Shown here one piece after another: positions 58,123 through 64,000 of a DNA stretch of 64,000 bases. The stretch covers positions 1,178,001 to 1,242,000 of the forward strand of contig WBMQ01000011.1 in NCBI GenBank assembly GCA_016630905.1, in the 5' to 3' direction. The notes beneath the pieces were generated by a model. The model ran no database searches and was not told where the DNA came from. It worked only from the letters and a program-made list of their open reading frames with translations. The translations under genes and the position numbers were made by a program. The stretch is from Capillidium heterosporum (Eukaryota > Entomophthoromycota > Entomophthoromycetes > Entomophthorales > Capillidiaceae). Each line of letters starts with the position of its first letter. Position 1 is the stretch's first letter.

Positions 58123-58900
58123 TTATTTCATAAACTTCTTAGCGTACCCGTCAAACAAACTGGAGACATCCCCAAAGTATTTGTTCAAAGTTTGGTCAGC
58201 ACAGTTTACAAAAAGCTTATCGAAGACATCTCTTGATATAATATGGATCCATATCATATGGCCAAACAAGGTATAATCGGAGTAGGTGGCTAAAAACATC
58301 AATATCATTCATCTAAATATAAAGTTACGAGCTTCCCCTTCGAGGTACCTACTACACTTTAAAGTAGCTCTAAAAGGCTGGAATAGCTTCTCTGCCTCAG
58401 CAAAGTAAGCTTCAGTATTGGATGTAAAATCCGCAAAGGTAGTTTGGAACATCTGCTCTCTACTTTTTTTAAAGTAGATTTGATCTTCAGGGATTAGTGA
58501 GTTTACGATGTCGTTGCAGGCCAGTTGAAATAATGGTAAAGTATAGGTATCCAAGTAGTTGACGATAAAGTTGCTAAAGCCTTTACCGTTAGGGTATAGC
58601 GAGTTGACTGGATAGATGCACTCGATATTATTGGCTATCGATGTACTATCGTAAACGATGATACCGTTGTCGAAAATTACTAGAGGGATTTTATCCCACT
58701 GACCGCTGCTATAATATTTATTTTAAAAATAGATATATAGAAAGCTACCTTAGTTTGGGAATTTCTTTCTGGATTTGTTGGAACGTAAGACCAGTATGTT
58801 GAAATGGAACGCCTTTATGCTTCAAGGACATTAGGGTTCGCCATGCGAAGGGGCTGAACTGCTGGCCCTTTGCGTTGATGAGATCGTACACTTGAACCAT
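58123..58900 (-). CDS. glutathione S-transferase, etherase-like group, copy F
   Basis: The sixth copy, same orientation and exon plan as copy E. It starts MVQVYDLINAKGQQFSPFAW, has IPLVIFDNGIIVYDSTSIAN, and ends TYSDYTLFGHMIWIHIISRD then GYAKKFMK. The glutathione-binding Asp-Ser pair is present, but the following helix reads IANNIECIYP instead of the IADYLE of the other copies, which may change the glutathione site or dimer contact. Exon phases close without frame breaks. Codon use is more A/T-ending than in copies A-C, suggesting weaker expression or relaxed constraint. A TATATATAAG element on the minus strand lies about 57 nt upstream. Confidence 0.87.
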
Positions 58901-58956
58901 TTCCTGTATTAAACTACAAGTAATTCTATATCAGAGTTTTTGAAGACAGGTATGCC

Positions 58957-58966
58957 GCTTATATAT
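58957..58966 (-). promoter_or_regulatory. TATA box of transferase gene F
   Basis: CTATATATAAGC on the minus strand, about 57 nt before the ATG of copy F. Confidence 0.45.
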
Positions 58967-59510
58967 AGCTTTTTCAATTGCAAAATACATCTAACATAGA
59001 GATGTGAGCTTGCATTAGTTTCTACATAGGTGGGTACGATTCTACATTTAGTTTTTTACGTTACTAAGAAAAGACTTGTCCGATCGAACTTCATTGCTAT
59101 GTCCTTTACCAAAAATGGCTATGCTGCGGTTATTCTTAGATTGAGTAATAGTTTCCACCCAAATTTGAGGTATTGAAATAGAATTGAAGTTTATGCTGTA
59201 GGAGGTGGAAGTTTTGCTCAAACAAGATGTTTAGCGGAGATAGTTTCGAAATAGGATATTTTGAAGGTTGCTACTATTAGAATTTTTGGTTTTAGATAGA
59301 ACCTTGGCTAAGGGAAGGTAATGTAATGATGCTAATATTCTTTTTAATTAGAGTTGAGGTGTTAAGTATTGATACTCACTTTTCACCATATGAACGGATT
59401 AAAAACTGTTTGAGGAATTATATATCAGCAAAATTGATATTGGATGCATTTTGAGGTAAATTAGGTTCTTGAATTTCAACATATTTACCAACCAACTTAC
59501 CTATACCTAT
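58967..59510. other. intergenic, upstream of transferase gene F
   Basis: About 540 nt of AT-rich DNA. It lacks a recognisable copy of the element found before genes A, B and C. Confidence 0.4.
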
Positions 59511-60116
59511 TTAAAAAACACAAATACTGCAAGGTCCAGGGAGGTACCACTGGATCCAGCCAATGATGGCATCATATTGTAAACTAATGTTGTGGTAGGT
59601 TAGGAAAGCGGAATTAAGGCCCACCACTGCATTGGTGACAAAGGCTTGGATCCTCCAGATGGCAGGCCGGACAGCCAGGTGAAGGAGGCACACCATAAGG
59701 AGTGCCCACACAATGGTAGTCAAGTTCCAATTCCAGGAAGGGACCGAAGAGATGGATTGGGAATTGGGCATGGACTAGTGCTGAACTGGAGGGAGCCGGT
59801 TAGGTAGTGATGGAGCAACCACTGGTGTCACAGTGTCATGGTCAAAGGTAGGAGTTGGTTGATAGGTCAACGTTAGTTCAAAGGGGTGAATGACATTAGT
59901 AACATTAATTGCCCAAAGAAGGTGAGATCTGAGAGTAATGAGGGTCGTCAAAAGGTAGTAGGAGGCTGGAAGGATGGGGAGACTAGACCACATAGTATTG
60001 CTATGCCGAAAACAAAAGTATAGATAAAGGATGAAATTAGGCTTCTGGGAACAGTTATGGCTAGGGACAGAGGGTGAGTAACAGCTATTAAAAATAGCGA
60101 GGTGGAACGTTGTCAA
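59511..60116 (-). pseudogene. membrane-protein gene or relic with one in-frame TAG
   Basis: Two adjacent open segments, 60116-59775 and 59771-59511, lie in the same minus-strand frame, parted only by a TAG at 59777-59775. Together they give about 200 codons. Hydrophobic stretches suggest membrane helices (LPILPASYYLLTTLITL, TTIVWALLMVCLLHLAV, AFVTNAVVGLNSAFLTYH). The family is unknown. The region is clearly more GC-rich than its flanks, and a broken copy exists at 52591-52790. It may be a fragment of a multicopy membrane-protein gene or of a mobile element. The single stop suggests recent loss, readthrough or an exon border. Confidence 0.45.
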
Positions 60117-63100
60117 GATGCTGGCTTTAGGTAGTCACCGAGGGGTTTAAATATCCTTTTGGTACCTTGGATATAGTAATGTTTAGTGGGATTGGATTCC
60201 TCTTTGGCAATCCACTACTCTATATATTAATTGAGCGTTTACCAAGTTTATCCAAAAAAGGCCAGTAATTCTGTTAACTACTGCTAATATGTTTTTTATT
60301 GTTAGAAGATATAGATCAAATAATGTACTGCTAATCGTTGAAGTTCCCAGATTATGGTCAAAGGCAAGAAAATAATAAAGGTAATCAAAATATATGATAT
60401 GTGAGGTGGATTCATAACTAAGATAGTTACGAATTGAAGAAAAAAGTTTTAAAGTTAATAAAATATAACAAGAGTAAAGGAACTAAAAAAGAATAAGTCT
60501 ATGGCCTAATAATCGTAATTGTGACAACCAGGGTTATTACATAACAAGCTTCTCTCAAGGTTTACGCTAGACACTTAGCTTCTATCAGGAAGCTGGATTG
60601 CTTTAAGGCTTATGTTTTCCCCATAGCTGCTGAAATTTAAATCTAGCTAAACGGCAGTTTTAATAAATGTGGCTTATATGTTCTTTTATCACTATTGGTT
60701 TATAAACCAATAGATAAATATAACAGTAATTTTAACACTTTATCAGAATTGATAATAAATCAAATTATATTATTGTGATTAGGTTAGAAGATGTCAATAC
60801 AGCTATATTTAACATGATTTTAGAATTAATCCCATGCTTGGGTGAAAATATATGCAAAGAGTAGTCTTCATTAACAAAGTTTTGCCATTCTTCCAATTAT
60901 CTAGTTGTTTAAGGTTTGTAACTTATCCAGGATGCATCCACATTCTTATTATATGTGCTAAAATAAGGGTACTCTAATTGATTCTTGGTTTAAATTGATA
61001 AATAACAACAGGGCTCTTGATTGAGATATTAACTTCAGCTTTGCAGATAAAACTAAAACTATATAGAAAAATTACTAATAATTTAGACTTAATTCAAAAA
61101 GTTGCGACTAATGAATAGATTAGTATCCCAACAAACTTTATCACATCCCTTCAACTTTGTACATTTGAGCCGAATAATTTCCATCTGAACCTGTAGCTTA
61201 TGTTGAATTATAAACTAAATATATATAAGTGCACGACCTATCTTTAGATCTATTTTAGATAAAGATGTGAAATAGATAAATCATACGACAGTAGATAGAA
61301 CTGAAAAGTGTTAGGAGTTGAAGTTTTATTATTGATAGTAAGCAAAGCTATATACATCAGCAGTCGATAGTTTACGTCTTTGGGTTAAAAATGCTTATTA
61401 AAACCAAGATTAGCGACCTTCTTTGTAAACCCAGGGGTAAATTATAATCAACTCAACGAAGAGTGGTCAAGTTGACTACAGTGTTTATCGTGGCTTGGCT
61501 AAGTAGATCGGAATCAAGTTAGCTAAATCACTGCCAGGTAGATTGAATGCAGTGCTATTGTGTGCAATGTAATTTGAAGTAAAGTTAATGAAGACAATCG
61601 AATTGAAATACAGCTTTGAGTTAACAACTCACCTCAGAACTTAGCCTAATCATCATTTTTATTACATCTGTTGTGCATTCCTCTTTTATACTCTTCACTG
61701 TTTGAAAATTGTAATTCTAAACGAAACTCAAAGTACAATAAATCTTTACTGATCTATTTGGAATAGCTCTGGTAGGTACTCTGCAATCAAAGAATATAGT
61801 ATGATATAGGAACTTATATGGCACTAATATTTTTAAGTATCACATTGTAAAATGTCTATCAAAACCATTGGTTTGAAGATGGAGCAAAGCAAAGCTGTTT
61901 TGAAAATGCTGAACTGAATCTACATTCTTATGTTAATAGTAAAGAAAATCCAACTTGAAGATAAATTTAAATGGAGCTATTCGACATCACCTTTAGGACA
62001 TAGCTCGGTTGCCAAAGCTATAGTAAAATCTGAAAGGGAAATGTTCCATTTATACCTACACTAGCTTAATTTAGAGATATGGGAACTCGATAAGTTTTTT
62101 AAAGTCAAAATATCTATTTAGAATAAAGCATAAGGTAATGAGTAGCTATAATTTATATATTTCTCAAAGCACCTAGAGGTTGAAATAAGAAGGTAGGGGA
62201 CAAATCTTCCCAAATAATAACTTCGTTCCCAGGGAACAAGAAAAGGCTACCAGACAGCAATGGGTCAAGGTCTAGCCAAGAAATGGCTTCTTCTACAAGT
62301 CAGTCCTTCATATGCGAAATACTAAAATCCTTCAAGTGATGGGAAAAGAATAAAAAATATTGGAAGTGATTCCAGTTAAAGGAAGCAGCAGAATTATCCC
62401 GAAGCCTATTATGAAGGCTTAGACTCCATAATTTATGGATAGACATAAGTGTGCTTGTAAAAATAGCTGTATCAAAAGATCCTAGTACTCAGGGTGTCCA
62501 TGACATCTCATTAAAAATCATGAAAAGTTAGCGAAACTAGTGACCTGGGACTGTGTAGAAAGGAGGATTTCCCACCCTCATAACTTGTTGAGGAAGTCCG
62601 ATAAGTTCTCAAAAGCCCTACTGTAGGCATTCAAGTTTTTCCATATTCAAATGCAGCCAATTAATTAACTAGTATACTTCTTGCTATTAAAAACAATCAA
62701 TACTCAAATAGCTGGATGGCTTACTATCCAAACATAGCTGACTTGCACCTGTTCCCTTAAATGCAATCCTTATCTATTGCTTGACTCCTTGGAGAAACTT
62801 TCAAGGTGGATATGTTTCTAAAAAGGTAAAGGATCTTAGACAGTGGGATTCAAGTATCATTGGTTTTATTGAATCGATAGTAGTTTTGGTGGCTTGCTAT
62901 GTGGTTTTGTTGTTGGCATTTAATATATATAAGCATGTGTATATTTGGATATTGTAGGCTAGGTTATGTATTAGCACAAGGCCAATTACCATGTTAAGTT
63001 AACGTAATGTATGTACATTTATTAGATAGCTTCACTCCTTCAGCCTCTTATATATATGGATCTAACCTTTCATCTTCTATATGTAAAATTATATCATTGT

Positions 63101-63772
63101 TGTAAATAACATATAATGCTTTACTGGTATTACCGGAGTTAACGAATTTGAAGTCCTTATTGACCATGGGTTTCCAAACTTCTTTATAAAGAAATGATCC
63201 CAAAACTGTGCTTTGTAAGCTGCTAACTAACTTATTTCGAATTTATTAAAAGACAAGCTACAACTTATATCCATCCAATATATTAAGCCTGATAGAGAAA
63301 TTGAATGTTATTGGCTTATAAAGCAATAGCCAGAACATCTCAAAAAATAATATAACTTAAATTGGAACATACTCCAAGAACGAAAAAGAAGTAAAGCTAA
63401 ATTTTCTCCGAGCATCTCAAGGAGTATCTTTCTGAGAATAAAGGGAAAGGAGGCCTGAACTCTACTTACAGTTTACAAGATAACAACAAATGGGTACTCA
63501 ACACTATAAGCACTGATAAACCTTCCTTTGATATGCAAACGAAACATGGAACACACTTCAACTCCCAGCACCGAATAGGAAGAATTGTTACCAATTTAGA
63601 GCAGGTTTGCAATACTCCAGCCAGTATTAGATACGAGAAATTTGCCTTTTTCGAATGAGCTAATATATCGATTTAGTAATTACAAGCTAACTAACTATTA
63701 AAAGTAGAGTCCTACCCTAACCTTCCTTTCATTTTTCGACTCGATAGCTTTTATCCCAAATAAAGAAGATTG
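60117..63772. other. long intergenic stretch before the ABC transporter gene
   Basis: About 3.7 kb without a supportable gene. The part at 62200-62900 is somewhat less AT-rich and could be old coding or element DNA, but no motif survives in any frame that I can recognise. The last 100 nt form the leader of the ABC transporter gene. Confidence 0.45.
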
Positions 63773-64000
63773 ATGTTTGACAAGAAAGATAAACTGAAGG
63801 CGGAGGCTGCCGTCGAGGTTACCGACACCACTCAAGAGAATGCAGCTGCCGAGGCCCCAAAGCCAGTTCCCCTGGGAAAGCTTTACCAGTATGCCACCCC
63901 ATCCGACAAACTCCTGCTCCTGGTCGGCGTAGTCATGGCTTTGATTGCCGGCTGTGGGTTACCTTCCAGCGCCCGTTTCTTTGGGCAGATCATCGACGCT
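63773..64000 (+). CDS. ABCB-type ABC transporter, N-terminal part
   Basis: The first 76 codons of an ABC exporter of the multidrug (ABCB) type, cut by the right edge. It starts MFDKKDKLKAEAAVEVTDTT and then VPLGKLYQYATPSDKLLLLV, followed by the first transmembrane helix VGVVMALIAGCGLPSSARFF and GQIIDA. The order cytosolic charged tail, F/L-x-x-L-Y-x-Y-A-T-x-x-D, then a hydrophobic helix ending at a G-x-x-x-P turn matches the start of full-size P-glycoprotein-like transporters. Codon use is C-rich, as in the well-expressed genes here. The decayed relative at 54741-56378 shares the PLGKxYQY motif. Transport substrate unknown. Confidence 0.85.
   Translation, partial: MFDKKDKLKAEAAVEVTDTTQENAAAEAPKPVPLGKLYQYATPSDKLLLLVGVVMALIAGCGLPSSARFFGQIIDA

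Noticed and set aside
62200-62900. A less AT-rich patch that might be an old transposon
   Set aside because: No catalytic motif or repeat ends could be recognised in any frame, so no feature is claimed beyond noting composition.
1-64000. tRNA genes, rRNA, CRISPR arrays and riboswitches
   Set aside because: I looked for B-box-like GGTTCGANTCC words and regularly spaced repeats and found nothing convincing; a tRNAscan-SE run would settle the tRNA question.

Overview
This window is nuclear DNA from a fungus. Genes are split by many short GT-AG introns of about 35-75 nt, the code is standard (TAA, TAG and TGA all end genes), and intergenic DNA is AT-rich. A five-domain AROM protein, a Cch1-type calcium channel, a Yos9/OS-9 lectin and an HSDL2-like dehydrogenase all fit a fungus. 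Cytoplasmic dynein, a NhaC-type antiporter and a large ankyrin-PARP suggest, as inference only, an early-diverging non-dikaryotic lineage.

Region 1 (1-15 kb): the first exon of isopentenyl-diphosphate isomerase (minus strand, cut by the left edge), a NhaC-like Na+/H+ antiporter, the cytoplasmic dynein intermediate chain, and the four-repeat calcium channel Cch1 (minus). Region 2 (16-25.5 kb): one 15-exon gene for a protein of about 2,876 residues with a chromodomain, a long ankyrin array, a WGR domain, a PARP catalytic domain and a C-terminal PBZ-type poly(ADP-ribose)-binding zinc finger. Region 3 (28-43.6 kb): a BAR-PH-PH-C2-RasGAP protein, HSDL2 (minus), an orphan 249-residue protein, OS-9/Yos9 (minus), a retroelement relic, and the single-exon pentafunctional AROM gene. 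Region 4 (43.9-59 kb): six paralogous three-exon glutathione-transferase genes, two of them inside a near-perfect 1.42-kb inverted repeat, interspersed with decayed F-box-like, ABC-transporter and membrane-protein copies. The right edge opens an apparently intact ABCB-type transporter.

Two things stand out. First, the chromodomain-ankyrin-WGR-PARP-PBZ protein puts chromatin targeting, the ADP-ribosyl writer and a PAR reader in one chain. Second, four otherwise intact genes carry six single-base reading-frame breaks (near 6868, 17632, 18217, 23567, 40541 and 50858). At each site conserved protein resumes in the +1 frame, so one extra base is present every time, and no break of the other sign was found. 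Removing exactly one base per site closes every exon phase in the genes concerned. Most sites touch short runs of identical bases, so assembly or sequencing insertions are the leading mundane explanation; +1 translational frameshifting is the exciting alternative and can be tested.

Exon limits were worked out by hand from GT/AG borders, reading phase and remembered family conservation. No alignment or database search was run.
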